Part shown: positions 33,356 through 42,786 of the stretch, one piece after another
Numbering within the stretch: position 1 is the first letter of the stretch
Layout: each line of letters begins with the position of its first letter
Source: Bacteroidales bacterium
Lineage (GTDB): Bacteria > Bacteroidota > Bacteroidia > Bacteroidales > Bacteroidaceae
Direction of reading: 5' to 3'
Assembly (NCBI GenBank): GCA_015060885.1
Contig: SUXO01000004.1
Coordinates: forward strand, 1-64,000
DNA length: 64,000 nt
The notes under the pieces: model-generated
The model's database searches: none
Told to the model about the DNA's origin: nothing
What the model saw: the letters and a program-made list of their open reading frames with translations, nothing else
Program-made: the position numbers and the translations under genes

Positions 33356-35695
33356 ATGATAAAGAAGTTTTTTATATTTATGTGGGCTGCCCTTGCAGCG
33401 GTTGTTCTGCTGGTGGCATTGCTCTTCTTTTCGATATCACAAGGCTGGATAGGTTATTTGCCCGATATAAACGAGTTGCAGAACCCGTCGTACAAGTTTG
33501 CCTCGCAGGTTATATCGGCCGACGGAGTAACCCTGGGTACCTGGTCGTACAGTAAGGAGAACCGTGTATATGTCGATTATAAAGATATATCGCCCAACCT
33601 CATAAAGGCTCTTATTGCCACCGAGGATGTGCGTTTCAAGGAACATTCGGGAATAGATGCCCGTTCGCTGTTGCGTGCAGTGGTAAAGCGCGGAATATTG
33701 ATGCAGAAGAATGCCGGCGGCGGCAGTACCATTACCCAACAGCTTGCCAAGCTGCTCTACTCCGAAGTATCGGGCAGCGAGATTGAACGTCTTTACCAAA
33801 AACCCATAGAGTGGGTTATTGCCGTGCAGCTCGAACGCCATTATACCAAAGAGGAGATAATTACAATGTACCTCAACAAGTACGACTTCGGCTACAATGC
33901 CGTGGGCATAAAGAGCGCGGCCAATGTCTATTTCGGCAAGCTGCCGAGCGAATTGAAGATTGAAGAGGCTGCAATGCTTGTGGGTATGTGCAAGAACTCA
34001 TCGCTCTACAACCCCCGACGCCGCCCCGAAAAGACCCGCAATCGCCGTAACGTGGTGCTCAACCAGATGGCAAAGGCAGGTTACATAAGCGAGGAGCAGT
34101 GCGAGGAGTTGAAGCAGACCGAAATGAAACTCGACTTTCACTCGACCGACCACAAGGCCGGCCTTGCAACCTATTTCCGTCAATATCTGCGTGGCGTGAT
34201 GACCGCCAAGAAACCCGAAAAGAAGAACTATCGCGGTTGGCAGATGCAGAAGTTCTACGAGGATTCCATTGACTGGGAAACCAACCCGTTGTTCGGCTGG
34301 TGCAACAAAAACGAGAAACCCGATGGCAGCAAGTACAATGTATATACCGATGGCCTTAAAATATATACCACCATCGATTCACGAATGCAGAGATACCTCG
34401 AAGAGGCTGTTCAAGAGCACGTGGCCGGTTATTTGCAGGAGCGTTTCTTCGCTGCAAAGAAGAACAAGAAAACAGCTCCTTTCACCGACGAGCTCACAGT
34501 TGAGGAGGTCAACACCATTATGGAGCGTGCCATGCGCCAGAGCGACCGTTACCGCGAAATGAAGAAGGGTGGTGCAAGCGAGGCCGAAATAAAGGAGGCT
34601 TTCAACACGAAAGAGGAGATGCGCGTGTTCACCTATGCCGGTATGAAGGATACGCTCATGTCACCTATGGACTCTCTGCGCTATTACAAGTATTTCCTGC
34701 GCACAGGAGTCTTCTCGATGGACCCCCATTCGGGCGAAGTTAAGGCCTACGTGGGCGGCCCCAATTTCAACTACTTCAAGTACGATATGGCCAACGTGGG
34801 CCGTCGCCAGGTGGGTTCAACCATAAAACCATTCCTCTATTCTCTTGCAATGGAACACGGTTTCTCGCCCTGTGACGAAACACGTAACATAGAGCAGACA
34901 CTCATTACCGAAGACGGTAAGCTGTGGAGCCCCAAAAACACCTCAAAGGCGCGTTACGGCGAGATTGTGGACCTGCGTTGGGGCTTAGCCAATTCGAATA
35001 ACTGGATATCGGCCTATCTTATGAGCAAACTCAACCCCTATTCGTTGAAGAAGCTCATTCACCAGTTCGGCCTGCGCAACAAGGATATTGAGGCAACGCC
35101 CTCGCTCTGTCTGGGTGTTTGCGATGCTTCGGTTGCCGAAATGGTAAGTGCCTACACCGCCTTCGTAGGCAAGGGAATACGCACCCTGCCGCTCTATGTA
35201 ACCCACATCGAGGATAACCAGGGCAACATTGTGGCGACATTCTCGGCGCAGAAGAACGAGGTTATCAGCGAGGAGAGCTCCTATAAGATGATTGAGATGT
35301 TGCGTGCCGTAATAAACGAAGGAACCGGTGGCCGCATCAGACGAATATACAAGATTAACGCCGATATGGGCGGAAAGACAGGTACCACGCAGAACAACTC
35401 CGACGGTTGGTTCATGGGCTTCACTCCCAAGCTTGTTACAGGCTGTTGGGTAGGTGGCGAGGAGCGCGATATCCACTTCGACCGTATGAGCGACGGGCAG
35501 GGTGCCTCAATGGCCCTTCCCATTTGGGGATTGTATATGAATAAGGTATATGCCGACGAGTCGTTGCCATATACACAGGCAGACACATTTGATATTCCTC
35601 ACGATTTCGACCCTTGTGCCAATAAACTTCTTGTGCCGGCAAAGGACGAAGAAGAGGAGGTTAAAATGGGTGGATTTGATGAATTGTTTCAATAA
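33356..35695 (+). CDS. Class A penicillin-binding protein (PBP1A type)
   Basis: A 779-residue bifunctional peptidoglycan synthase. One N-terminal membrane anchor (about 2-25). The GT51 glycosyltransferase domain (about 65-240) has EDVRFKEHSGID and GGSTITQQLAK. The transpeptidase domain has S488/K491 in VGSTIKPF, the SNN motif in GLANSNNWIS and K674 in GGKTGTTQ. The C-terminal tail is short and acidic. It is first of PBP1A-kdsB-M16-like, 11 bases before kdsB, linking wall and lipopolysaccharide synthesis genes. Confidence 0.95.
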   Translation: MIKKFFIFMWAALAAVVLLVALLFFSISQGWIGYLPDINELQNPSYKFASQVISADGVTLGTWSYSKENRVYVDYKDISPNLIKALIATEDVRFKEHSGIDARSLLRAVVKRGILMQKNAGGGSTITQQLAKLLYSEVSGSEIERLYQKPIEWVIAVQLERHYTKEEIITMYLNKYDFGYNAVGIKSAANVYFGKLPSELKIEEAAMLVGMCKNSSLYNPRRRPEKTRNRRNVVLNQMAKAGYISEEQCEELKQTEMKLDFHSTDHKAGLATYFRQYLRGVMTAKKPEKKNYRGWQMQKFYEDSIDWETNPLFGWCNKNEKPDGSKYNVYTDGLKIYTTIDSRMQRYLEEAVQEHVAGYLQERFFAAKKNKKTAPFTDELTVEEVNTIMERAMRQSDRYREMKKGGASEAEIKEAFNTKEEMRVFTYAGMKDTLMSPMDSLRYYKYFLRTGVFSMDPHSGEVKAYVGGPNFNYFKYDMANVGRRQVGSTIKPFLYSLAMEHGFSPCDETRNIEQTLITEDGKLWSPKNTSKARYGEIVDLRWGLANSNNWISAYLMSKLNPYSLKKLIHQFGLRNKDIEATPSLCLGVCDASVAEMVSAYTAFVGKGIRTLPLYVTHIEDNQGNIVATFSAQKNEVISEESSYKMIEMLRAVINEGTGGRIRRIYKINADMGGKTGTTQNNSDGWFMGFTPKLVTGCWVGGEERDIHFDRMSDGQGASMALPIWGLYMNKVYADESLPYTQADTFDIPHDFDPCANKLLVPAKDEEEEVKMGGFDELFQ

Positions 35696-35706
35696 ATAAT
35701 GAATAT

Positions 35707-36474
35707 ATGAAATTTGTAGGAATTATTCCGGCCCGCTACGCTTCGACCCGTTTCCCGGGCAAGCCTTTGGCAATGCTGGGCGGAAAAACCGTTATTCAGC
35801 GTGTTTATGAGCAGGTAAAGGATTGCTTCGACGACCTTTACGTAGCAACCGACGACCAACGCATCAAGGAGTGTGTCGAGTCGTTCGGCGGCAATGTCGT
35901 TATGACTTCCGAGAATTGCAACAATGGAACCGAGCGTTGCCTCGATGCCTATAAACGCTTGAACCTCGATTGCGATGTAATTGTGAATATTCAGGGCGAC
36001 GAACCCTTTATACAGCAGAAACAGGTTAAGGCACTTATCGCTTGTTTCGATAACCCTGACACCGACATTGCCACACTTGTAAAACCCTTTGAGAAGGCCG
36101 ACGGCATTGAACGTCTTGAATGTCCCAACTCGCCCAAAGTTGTTCTCAACGAGCAGGGCTTTGCCCTCTATTTCAGCCGTTCGGTAGTTCCCTATCTGCG
36201 TGGTGTTGAAAAGGAAAATTGGCTCGATAAGCACGTATTCTACAAACATTTGGGAATTTACGCTTATCGTGCGAATGTACTCGAAAAAATAACACAGCTC
36301 CCCCAATCGCCAATGGAGAAGGCCGAATCGCTCGAACAGTTGCGCTGGTTGGAGAACGGTTACAAGATAAAGGTGGGTGTTACCGACATTGAAACCATCG
36401 GCATAGACACTCCCGAAGACCTTGAACGTGCCAAAGAGTTCGCAGCATCGATAGGTTTTGCCTGGAACGATTAA
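35707..36474 (+). CDS. kdsB: 3-deoxy-manno-octulosonate cytidylyltransferase
   Basis: A 255-residue enzyme that makes CMP-Kdo from Kdo and CTP, needed for the inner core of lipopolysaccharide. The nucleotide loop IIPARYASTRFPGKPLA at the N-terminus is diagnostic, with DDLYVATDDQRI and NIQGDEPF following. The C-terminus DTPEDLERAKEF is typical. Length is normal. Its stop lies 22 bases before the chosen start of the M16-like gene, with which it is probably cotranscribed. Confidence 0.96.
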   Translation: MKFVGIIPARYASTRFPGKPLAMLGGKTVIQRVYEQVKDCFDDLYVATDDQRIKECVESFGGNVVMTSENCNNGTERCLDAYKRLNLDCDVIVNIQGDEPFIQQKQVKALIACFDNPDTDIATLVKPFEKADGIERLECPNSPKVVLNEQGFALYFSRSVVPYLRGVEKENWLDKHVFYKHLGIYAYRANVLEKITQLPQSPMEKAESLEQLRWLENGYKIKVGVTDIETIGIDTPEDLERAKEFAASIGFAWND

Positions 36475-36496
36475 AAGGCGCAAACAGTTGCTGACG

Positions 36497-37762
36497 ATGC
36501 CCGCTCCGCCAAAAATAGAACCAATGATACTCTCGCATTTGGCATTGCCCGTTACAACGGTGATGCCGAATGGTGTTGCTTTGCACTGCTTGCAGGGCGA
36601 AGAGAAGGGTATTGTGAGGCTCGACCTCCTGTTCAGGGGCGGCTATGCAGTGCAGGAGAAGCCTTTGCAGGCACTCTTTACCAACCGTATGTTGCGCGAA
36701 GGCAGTGCATCGCTTACCGGTGCCGCCATCTCACAAAAACTCGACTATTACGGTGCCTGGATAGATATGTACTCCTCGCAGGAGTGCAACCACATAATAT
36801 TGTATGTGCTTGCAAGACATATGGCAAGCCTGTTGCCCGTGGTCGAGGAGTTTGTAAAGAATCCCACATTCCCGCAGGAAAACCTCGCTGTGGTGAGTGC
36901 GAACAACAAGGCTCATTTCCTCATAAACAGCCAAAAGGTCGATGTAGTGGCGCAACGTCACTTCGAACACAGACTATGGGGTGCTTCTCACACGTTGGGG
37001 CACATTGTCGAGGCAACCGATTACGATAACATAACACGCGACGACCTTGTTGCCTACTACAACAAAGTATACTCTTCGCGCAACTGCACCATATTCTTGA
37101 CAGGCAGCTGCGGGCAGGAGATAAAGGATGCCGTTGCCGCCTCATTCGGAAATGCAGAGTGGGGCACTGCACAGGCCTTGACAACCGACGTGGCACCACC
37201 GGCTACCCAGCAGGGGAAACATCGTGTTGTACTTCCCGACACCTTGCAGAGCGCGGTTAAGATAGGCTCCTTCACTTTGCCGGCAAGCAACCCCGATATA
37301 CACGACCTGCGCATTCTCAATGTACTCTTCGGCGGCTATTTCGGTGGTCGTCTTATGAGCAACATACGCGAGGATAAAGGGTATACATACGACATAATAT
37401 CGGAAATAGATGCCTATGGCTCGCGTAACGCCTTTATGATAAGTTCGCAAACGGCAACCGAGTATGTTGAGCCACTGCTCAAAGAGGTCTACCGCGAAAT
37501 GGAGCGTTTGCGCAACGATGATATTCCCGCTGCCGAGGTGGAGCTTGTGCGCAACTACATAATGGGTGAGTTGTGCCGCGAATATGAGGGCTTAATTGCC
37601 AAGGCCGAGGTCTTTGTCAATGCATGGCTTTCGGGCGAGAGCTTCGCCAGCGTGAATGCATACATAGATGCAGTTGCGCACATAACACCGGAACGTTTGC
37701 AGGAGGTTGCACGTAAATACCTTCGCAGCGACGAAATGTTTGAAGTGGTTGTGGGTGCTTGA
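36497..37762 (+). CDS. M16-like protein lacking the zinc motif
   Basis: A 421-residue member of the M16 fold. The expected HxxEH near the N-terminus is absent: the corresponding place reads LFTNRMLREGS, where active members have HFLEHMLF(E)GT-like sequence. The second-half R/Y pair is kept in MSNIREDKGYTYDI, and LFRGGYAVQEKP resembles the start of the family. So this is probably an inactive partner or a binding protein. No signal peptide is seen. The ATG at 36497 (MPAPPKIEP) is preferred; the longer frame to 36458 overlaps kdsB. Confidence 0.82.
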   Translation: MPAPPKIEPMILSHLALPVTTVMPNGVALHCLQGEEKGIVRLDLLFRGGYAVQEKPLQALFTNRMLREGSASLTGAAISQKLDYYGAWIDMYSSQECNHIILYVLARHMASLLPVVEEFVKNPTFPQENLAVVSANNKAHFLINSQKVDVVAQRHFEHRLWGASHTLGHIVEATDYDNITRDDLVAYYNKVYSSRNCTIFLTGSCGQEIKDAVAASFGNAEWGTAQALTTDVAPPATQQGKHRVVLPDTLQSAVKIGSFTLPASNPDIHDLRILNVLFGGYFGGRLMSNIREDKGYTYDIISEIDAYGSRNAFMISSQTATEYVEPLLKEVYREMERLRNDDIPAAEVELVRNYIMGELCREYEGLIAKAEVFVNAWLSGESFASVNAYIDAVAHITPERLQEVARKYLRSDEMFEVVVGA

Positions 37763-37861
37763 TGCCCGCACAGCCCCAATGAAAAAGAATGGCTGCAATA
37801 GAGAGCTTGCCGAACATTGTTTGTTATCACCGGCTTTATTGCGGGGAAATGAAAGAGAATT

Positions 37862-38872
37862 ATGATAAAAGATTATAAAGAGTACTCACTGCTGTCGCAC
37901 AACACCTTCGGGATTGATGTGCAGGCAGCACGATACATAGACTTTTCTACCGAAGATGAACTATCCGCGTTGTTGCAAAGCGGTACTGCCGGTGAGTCGC
38001 CGCTTGTCATAGGCGGTGGCAGCAATCTTCTTTTTGTAGGCGATTACCACGGCACGGTACTTCACTCTTCGATATCGGACATCAGCATAATTTCCGAGAA
38101 TGATGAAGATGTCTTTCTGCGCGTGGGCAGCGGTGTCAATTGGGACTTGCTTGTGGAGTACACCGTGAACAACGGCTGGTATGGCCTGGAAAATCTCTCG
38201 CTCATACCGGGTGAGGTGGGCGCAAGTGCTGTGCAGAATGTGGGTGCATACGGTGTGGAGGCCGGCGACCTCATAACGGAGATTGAGGCTCTTGCCATTA
38301 AGGATGGCGCGAAAACCGTGTTCTTGAATGGCGATTGCAATTACGGCTACCGCACAAGCATCTTCAAACGGGAAGAAAAAGGGAAATATGTAATAACATA
38401 CGTTACATTTAACCTTAAAAAGAGTGCCGGGTTCAGGCTCGGCTACGGAAATTTAAAGGAGCGTGTGGAGTCGCTTGGCGGTGCAACGCTTGCCAATGTG
38501 CGCAAGGCCGTGTGCGAGATACGTTCCGAGAAACTGCCCGACCCACTTGTGACAGGCAGCGCCGGCAGTTTCTTTATGAACCCTGTGGTGCCAGATGAAA
38601 AGGCTGCCGAACTCGCCGAGAAATATCCCGCGATGCCGCAGTACAAGGTTGCCGATGGGGTTAAGTTGTCGGCCGGCTGGCTCATTGAGCAGTGCGGCTG
38701 GAAGGATACCCCACACGAAAGGGTAGGTGTGTACAAACATCAGGCACTTGTAGTAATAAACAGGGGCGGTGCCACCGGTGCCGATGTGCTTGCCTTTGCC
38801 ACAGCAGTGTGCCGTTCGGTAGAGGAGCGTTTCGGCGTGGAACTGAAAATGGAAGTGAACGTAATAGAGTAG
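37862..38872 (+). CDS. murB: UDP-N-acetylenolpyruvoylglucosamine reductase
   Basis: A 336-residue FAD enzyme that reduces UDP-GlcNAc-enolpyruvate to UDP-MurNAc. SHNTFGIDVQA starts the FAD-binding domain, and VIGGGSNLLF is the FAD loop. IPGEVGASAVQNVGAYGVE and YGYRTSIFKRE follow. The catalytic serine lies in GSAGSFFMNPVV, and the C-terminal glutamate is in the last residues (NVIE). It is the type I, E. coli-like form. It lies 99 bases after the M16-like gene and five bases before the MBL-fold gene. Confidence 0.96.
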   Translation: MIKDYKEYSLLSHNTFGIDVQAARYIDFSTEDELSALLQSGTAGESPLVIGGGSNLLFVGDYHGTVLHSSISDISIISENDEDVFLRVGSGVNWDLLVEYTVNNGWYGLENLSLIPGEVGASAVQNVGAYGVEAGDLITEIEALAIKDGAKTVFLNGDCNYGYRTSIFKREEKGKYVITYVTFNLKKSAGFRLGYGNLKERVESLGGATLANVRKAVCEIRSEKLPDPLVTGSAGSFFMNPVVPDEKAAELAEKYPAMPQYKVADGVKLSAGWLIEQCGWKDTPHERVGVYKHQALVVINRGGATGADVLAFATAVCRSVEERFGVELKMEVNVIE

Positions 38873-38877
38873 AGAGG

Positions 38878-39639
38878 ATGAAGCTTACTTTTCTTGGAAC
38901 AGGAACTTCGACGGGTGTGCCCGAAATAGGGTGCTCGTGCGAAGTGTGTACATCGACCGATGCGCGTGATGCACGCTTGCGCTGTTCGGCTATGTTGCAG
39001 AGTGGCGACAGCAATATCCTCATCGATTGCGGCCCCGATTTCCGTACGCAGATGCTGCGCACACCATTCCCGAAAATCGATGCCCTGTTGCTCACACACA
39101 AGCATTACGACCACACGGGAGGCATAGACGACCTTCGCCCATTCTCCCGTTCCCGTGAGATACCCCTCTTTGCCGACCGTGAAACAGAAATACAGGTGCG
39201 CTCAATGTATCCTTATTGTTTCAGCAGCAAGAAATATCCCGGTGTGGCAAACATCACGTTACGCACAATAGATTATAAGAATCCCTTTATGGCAGCAGGT
39301 GTCGAGGTTACTCCCGTGCGTGTCTTTCACGGAATGTTTCCCATTATGGGCTATCGTTTCGGCAAACTCGCATACATAACCGATATGAGCTACATAGAGC
39401 CCGCCGAGCTTGAAAAGTTGCGTGGCGTTGAGGTGCTTGTGATAAATGCCCTGCGTTTCTCCAAGCCTCACAAAACACATCAGACCGTGCTCGAAGCACT
39501 CGACATTGTGGCTGAACTGAACCCTCGTGAAACATATTTCACTCATATGATGCACCACATAGGGCTGCACGCGAAGATTGAGAAGTGCCTGCCACCCAAT
39601 GTGCATCTTGCATACGACGGGTTGCAGATTGAGGTATAG
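38878..39639 (+). CDS. Metallo-beta-lactamase-fold hydrolase (PhnP-like)
   Basis: A 253-residue cytoplasmic metallo-hydrolase. The N-terminus MKLTFLGTGTSTGVPEIGC and CEVC are like PhnP (cyclic phosphodiesterase) and related proteins. The metal motif is THKHYDHTGGIDD, and further histidines are in FHGMFPIMGY and THMMHHIGLH. I start it at the ATG at 38878; the longer frame from 38692 runs inside murB in another phase. It is cotranscribed with murB. The substrate is not certain (cyclic phosphoribosyl ester or nucleic acid). Confidence 0.88.
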   Translation: MKLTFLGTGTSTGVPEIGCSCEVCTSTDARDARLRCSAMLQSGDSNILIDCGPDFRTQMLRTPFPKIDALLLTHKHYDHTGGIDDLRPFSRSREIPLFADRETEIQVRSMYPYCFSSKKYPGVANITLRTIDYKNPFMAAGVEVTPVRVFHGMFPIMGYRFGKLAYITDMSYIEPAELEKLRGVEVLVINALRFSKPHKTHQTVLEALDIVAELNPRETYFTHMMHHIGLHAKIEKCLPPNVHLAYDGLQIEV

Positions 39640-39650
39640 TGTCACAATTA

Positions 39651-39677
39651 AAGGGTGCACACATCGGTGACACCCTT
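39651..39677. terminator. Hairpin after the MBL-fold gene (possible terminator, REP-like)
   Basis: AAGGGTG (39651-39657) pairs with CACCCTT (39671-39677) around a CACACATCGGTGA core. It lies 12 bases after the stop. There is no T run, so it may be only a repeat of the 22545-22618 type. Confidence 0.45.
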
Positions 39678-39778
39678 GAAAATGATTGAATTTTAAAGTA
39701 TTTGTCGTAGGGGCAGACACCGCAGTCAGCCCTTTATGCCTTTATACATTTTTACATGGTATCTGCTCCGGTGATACC
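39651..39778. repeat. Cluster of three palindromes related to 22545-22618
   Basis: Three hairpins in a row: 39651-39677; 39711-39732 (GGGC/GCCC with inner GAC/GTC, preceded by GTAG); and 39758-39778 (GGTATC/GATACC). Stems differ, but loops keep CACATCGG-, CACCG- or (minus strand) CACCGG-type cores like those at 22545-22618. Confidence 0.65.
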
Positions 39779-39779
39779 T

Positions 39780-40784
39780 TTATTTGAAAAACTTCAAATT
39801 ATCGAACGAAGGAGATAGCTCGCCCTTTTCAATGCGATGTATGATATCCACAACCGCATCGTTCATGGGAGTGGGAACACCCACCTTACGGCCGAATGTA
39901 CTGACAACTCCATTTATGGCATCCACCTCACTCTTCTTGCCCTTTTCAAGGTCCTGCAACATACTCGCTTTCAGTTTGGCGTGCTTGCGTATGGCAATGG
40001 GAATTATGAAAAACGAGAACGCTTTTTTAATGCGGTTCTTGTAGTCGAGCAGTTTCACAATATCCTTGCCCTGGACCGGCTCAATCTTTATATTTCCCGC
40101 TGCACACACATCGATGCACTCCTTTATGAGAGCCTGTACAATGCAGCGCGAGGCCTTGTCGCCGGCCGCCTCGCCGAAGGTGCATCCAAGCACTGCGCTC
40201 ATGCCCGAAAATGCCGAGTTTATGAGCAGCTTGCTCCATCGTGAACCAATGAAATTCCTGTCAATCTCCACAGGGCCCATAAGTTCCAACAAGGACTTCA
40301 CGTCGTTGATGTGAGCATTAGGGGTTGGTTGTAGCGAACCAAGCGAGAAGGTTAGAGAGTCGGTGGCGCTTGTGAGCTCGCACACACCGGGACCGGTCAT
40401 TGTGGCACCCCAGGCAACAGTGCAACCCAGCACGCGCTCCTCGCCCACAATCTCGCCAATCTGCAATTCCGGTATGCCGTTCTGCAAGGTAACAATCACA
40501 CCGTCGGGAGCAAGGAACTCCTTTATGCTGTTTACCACCTCGCCGTTCTGCTGTTGCTTGGTCATAAGGAATATTATGTCGTATGTGCCCGACATCTTGT
40601 CGGGAGTGTATGCAGTGACAGGCTGCGAGAATTCCACAGTTCCGGTAACCTTCGCACCTTGTTTCTGCAATGCCTCCACGTGTGCCTTGTTGCGGTTTAT
40701 AAGTTCCACCTTACCGCCGTTCTTTGTGATGTACGCGCCCAGGATTGTACCCAGCGAGCCTGCGCCATATATTGCTGCTCTCAT
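39780..40784 (-). CDS. Ketopantoate reductase family protein (PanE/ApbA)
   Basis: A 334-residue NADPH-dependent reductase. The dinucleotide loop GAGSLGTILGAYI is near the start. LINSAFSGMSAVLGCTFGE includes the catalytic-type Lys/Asn region, and the C-terminal PTPMNDAVVDIIHRIEKGE is typical. It would reduce 2-dehydropantoate to pantoate (coenzyme A route), although paralogues with other keto acid substrates exist. The ATG at 40784 (MRAAIYGAG) is chosen over the longer frame to 40832, which would include the promoter. It is a single gene. Confidence 0.88.
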   Translation of the reverse strand: MRAAIYGAGSLGTILGAYITKNGGKVELINRNKAHVEALQKQGAKVTGTVEFSQPVTAYTPDKMSGTYDIIFLMTKQQQNGEVVNSIKEFLAPDGVIVTLQNGIPELQIGEIVGEERVLGCTVAWGATMTGPGVCELTSATDSLTFSLGSLQPTPNAHINDVKSLLELMGPVEIDRNFIGSRWSKLLINSAFSGMSAVLGCTFGEAAGDKASRCIVQALIKECIDVCAAGNIKIEPVQGKDIVKLLDYKNRIKKAFSFFIIPIAIRKHAKLKASMLQDLEKGKKSEVDAINGVVSTFGRKVGVPTPMNDAVVDIIHRIEKGELSPSFDNLKFFK

Positions 40785-40809
40785 AATTGTTTGTGTTTTG
40801 TTTATGGTG

Positions 40810-40841
40810 TAAAGATAGTGAGAGTTGTTCATTTTTGCAAT
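40810..40841 (-). promoter_or_regulatory. Promoter of the PanE-type gene
   Basis: On the minus strand: ATTG (40838-40841), exactly 20 bases, TATCTTTA (40810-40817). Each box has one mismatch. The start codon at 40784 is 25 bases further on. Confidence 0.55.
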
Positions 40842-41071
40842 AAAGAAGTGTGGGAAAAAGCTAAAAGACTCCCTCGTGCAGCCTCTCTTATTCCCCTTCT
40901 CGCAAACGATGCAAGGAGGGAGTAACGGAAAAAGTGAAGCTCTGCTTGCTTTTTGCGCATATTATTATCGTGATGTTGTGCATTTTATCAATGAATTTGC
41001 TTATATTCGCAGAAGTTTTATAAATAAGGTATATTTTGCATTAAAAGATTCTAAAAAACAATAAATAATTT

Positions 41072-42769
41072 ATGGCAACAGTTGATGACAAGAAGATTAT
41101 CTTCTCTATGGTGGGTTTGAACAAAACCATACGCCAGAATAACAAACAGGTACTTAAAAATATCTATCTCTCGTTCTTCTATGGTGCAAAAATCGGTATC
41201 ATCGGTATGAACGGTTCGGGTAAATCAACCCTTATGAAAATTATTGCCGGGCTCGACAACGACTATCAAGGCGAGGTTGTGTGGTCGCCAGGCTACTCGG
41301 TGGGCTATCTGCCCCAGGAACCGCAGTTGCAGGACGGCAAGACTGTGAAGGAGGTTGTAATGGAGGGCGTGCAGAGCATTGTCGATGCGCTCAACGAATA
41401 CGAGGAGATAAACAACAAGTTCGGTCTGCCCGAATATTACGAGGATGAGGAGAAGATGAATGCTCTTTTTGCCCGTCAGGCAGAATTGCAGGACATTATC
41501 GATGCTACCGATGCCTGGAACCTCGACAGCAAACTCGAACGTGCAATGGCGGCTTTGCGTTGCCCCGCACCCGACGAACTTGTTGACCACTTGTCGGGTG
41601 GTGAGCGCCGTCGTGTTGCGCTTTGCCGTCTGTTGTTGCAGAAACCCGATGTGCTGCTCCTCGACGAGCCTACCAACCACCTCGATGCCGAGAGTATCGA
41701 CTGGCTGGAACAGCACCTCAACCAGTACGAAGGTACCGTCATTGCGGTTACCCACGACCGTTATTTCCTCGACGATGTTGCAGGCTGGATATTGGAGCTC
41801 GACCGTGGCGAGGGAATTCCCTGGAAAGGAAACTACTCTTCGTGGCTCGACCAGAAAACCAAGCGTATGGAGCAGGAAGAGAAGAGTGCAAGCAAGCGCC
41901 GCAAGACTCTTGAACGCGAGCTGGAATGGGTGCGTATGGCACCGAAGGCCCGCCAGGCAAAGGGTAAGGCCCGTCTGAACTCATACGAACGTATGCTTAA
42001 CGAGGACCAGAAGGAGCGTGAGGAAAAATTGGAGATTTTCATTCCCAATGGCCCGCGCCTGGGCAACAAGGTAATCGTTGCCGATAAGGTGTCGAAATCA
42101 TTCGGCTCAAAAACCCTCTTCACTAATCTGGAATTTATGTTGCCCCCTAACGGCATTGTAGGTATCATTGGTCCCAATGGTGCAGGTAAAACCACATTGT
42201 TCCGTATGATTATGGGATTGGAGAGCGTGGACAGCGGTACATTCGAAGTGGGCGAAACAGTGAAGCTCGCCTATGTCGACCAGACCCACAAGGATATTGT
42301 CCCCGAAAAATCGGTTTACGAAGTTATGAGCCAGGGCAACGAACTTATGCGCCTGGGCACAAAGGAGGTGAACGTGCGCGCCTATCTTTCGCGCTTCAAC
42401 TTCACCGGTGCAGACCAGGAGAAGAAGTGCGGCGTGCTGTCGGGTGGTGAGCGTAACCGCCTGCATCTTGCAATGGCCCTCAAAGAGTGCGGCAACGTGC
42501 TGTTGCTCGACGAGCCGACCAACGACATTGACGTGAACACCCTGCGTGCTCTCGAAGAGGGCTTGGAGAACTTTGCCGGTTGTGCCGTTGTAATCAGCCA
42601 CGACCGTTGGTTCCTCGACCGTATATGTACCCACATCATTGCCTTTGAGGGCGATGGCAATGTATATTGCTTCGAAGGCTCTTACTCGGAGTACGAGGAG
42701 AACAAGATGCGTCGCCTGGGCATCGAAGAGCCTAAAAAGGCCCGTTATCGCAAACTTATGGAGGATTAA
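41072..42769 (+). CDS. ettA: Energy-dependent translational throttle protein (ABC-F)
   Basis: A 565-residue soluble ABC-F protein with two ATPase domains. Walker A GMNGSGKST (first) and GPNGAGKTT (second), signatures LSGGERRR and LSGGERNR, and Walker B LLLDEPTNHLD and LLLDEPTNDID are all intact. The joining region of charged helices (SSWLDQKTKRMEQEEKSASK) and the VRMAPKARQAKGKARLNSYE segment are EttA features. It acts at the ribosome E site, gating the first peptide bond by ATP level. The next gene starts 17 bases later. Confidence 0.94.
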   Translation: MATVDDKKIIFSMVGLNKTIRQNNKQVLKNIYLSFFYGAKIGIIGMNGSGKSTLMKIIAGLDNDYQGEVVWSPGYSVGYLPQEPQLQDGKTVKEVVMEGVQSIVDALNEYEEINNKFGLPEYYEDEEKMNALFARQAELQDIIDATDAWNLDSKLERAMAALRCPAPDELVDHLSGGERRRVALCRLLLQKPDVLLLDEPTNHLDAESIDWLEQHLNQYEGTVIAVTHDRYFLDDVAGWILELDRGEGIPWKGNYSSWLDQKTKRMEQEEKSASKRRKTLERELEWVRMAPKARQAKGKARLNSYERMLNEDQKEREEKLEIFIPNGPRLGNKVIVADKVSKSFGSKTLFTNLEFMLPPNGIVGIIGPNGAGKTTLFRMIMGLESVDSGTFEVGETVKLAYVDQTHKDIVPEKSVYEVMSQGNELMRLGTKEVNVRAYLSRFNFTGADQEKKCGVLSGGERNRLHLAMALKECGNVLLLDEPTNDIDVNTLRALEEGLENFAGCAVVISHDRWFLDRICTHIIAFEGDGNVYCFEGSYSEYEENKMRRLGIEEPKKARYRKLMED

Positions 42770-42786
42770 TAAAGGAGAATACAGAT

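Noticed and set aside
40825..41064. 79-codon open frame before ettA
   Set aside because: It overlaps the divergent promoter of the PanE-type gene and shows no family features.
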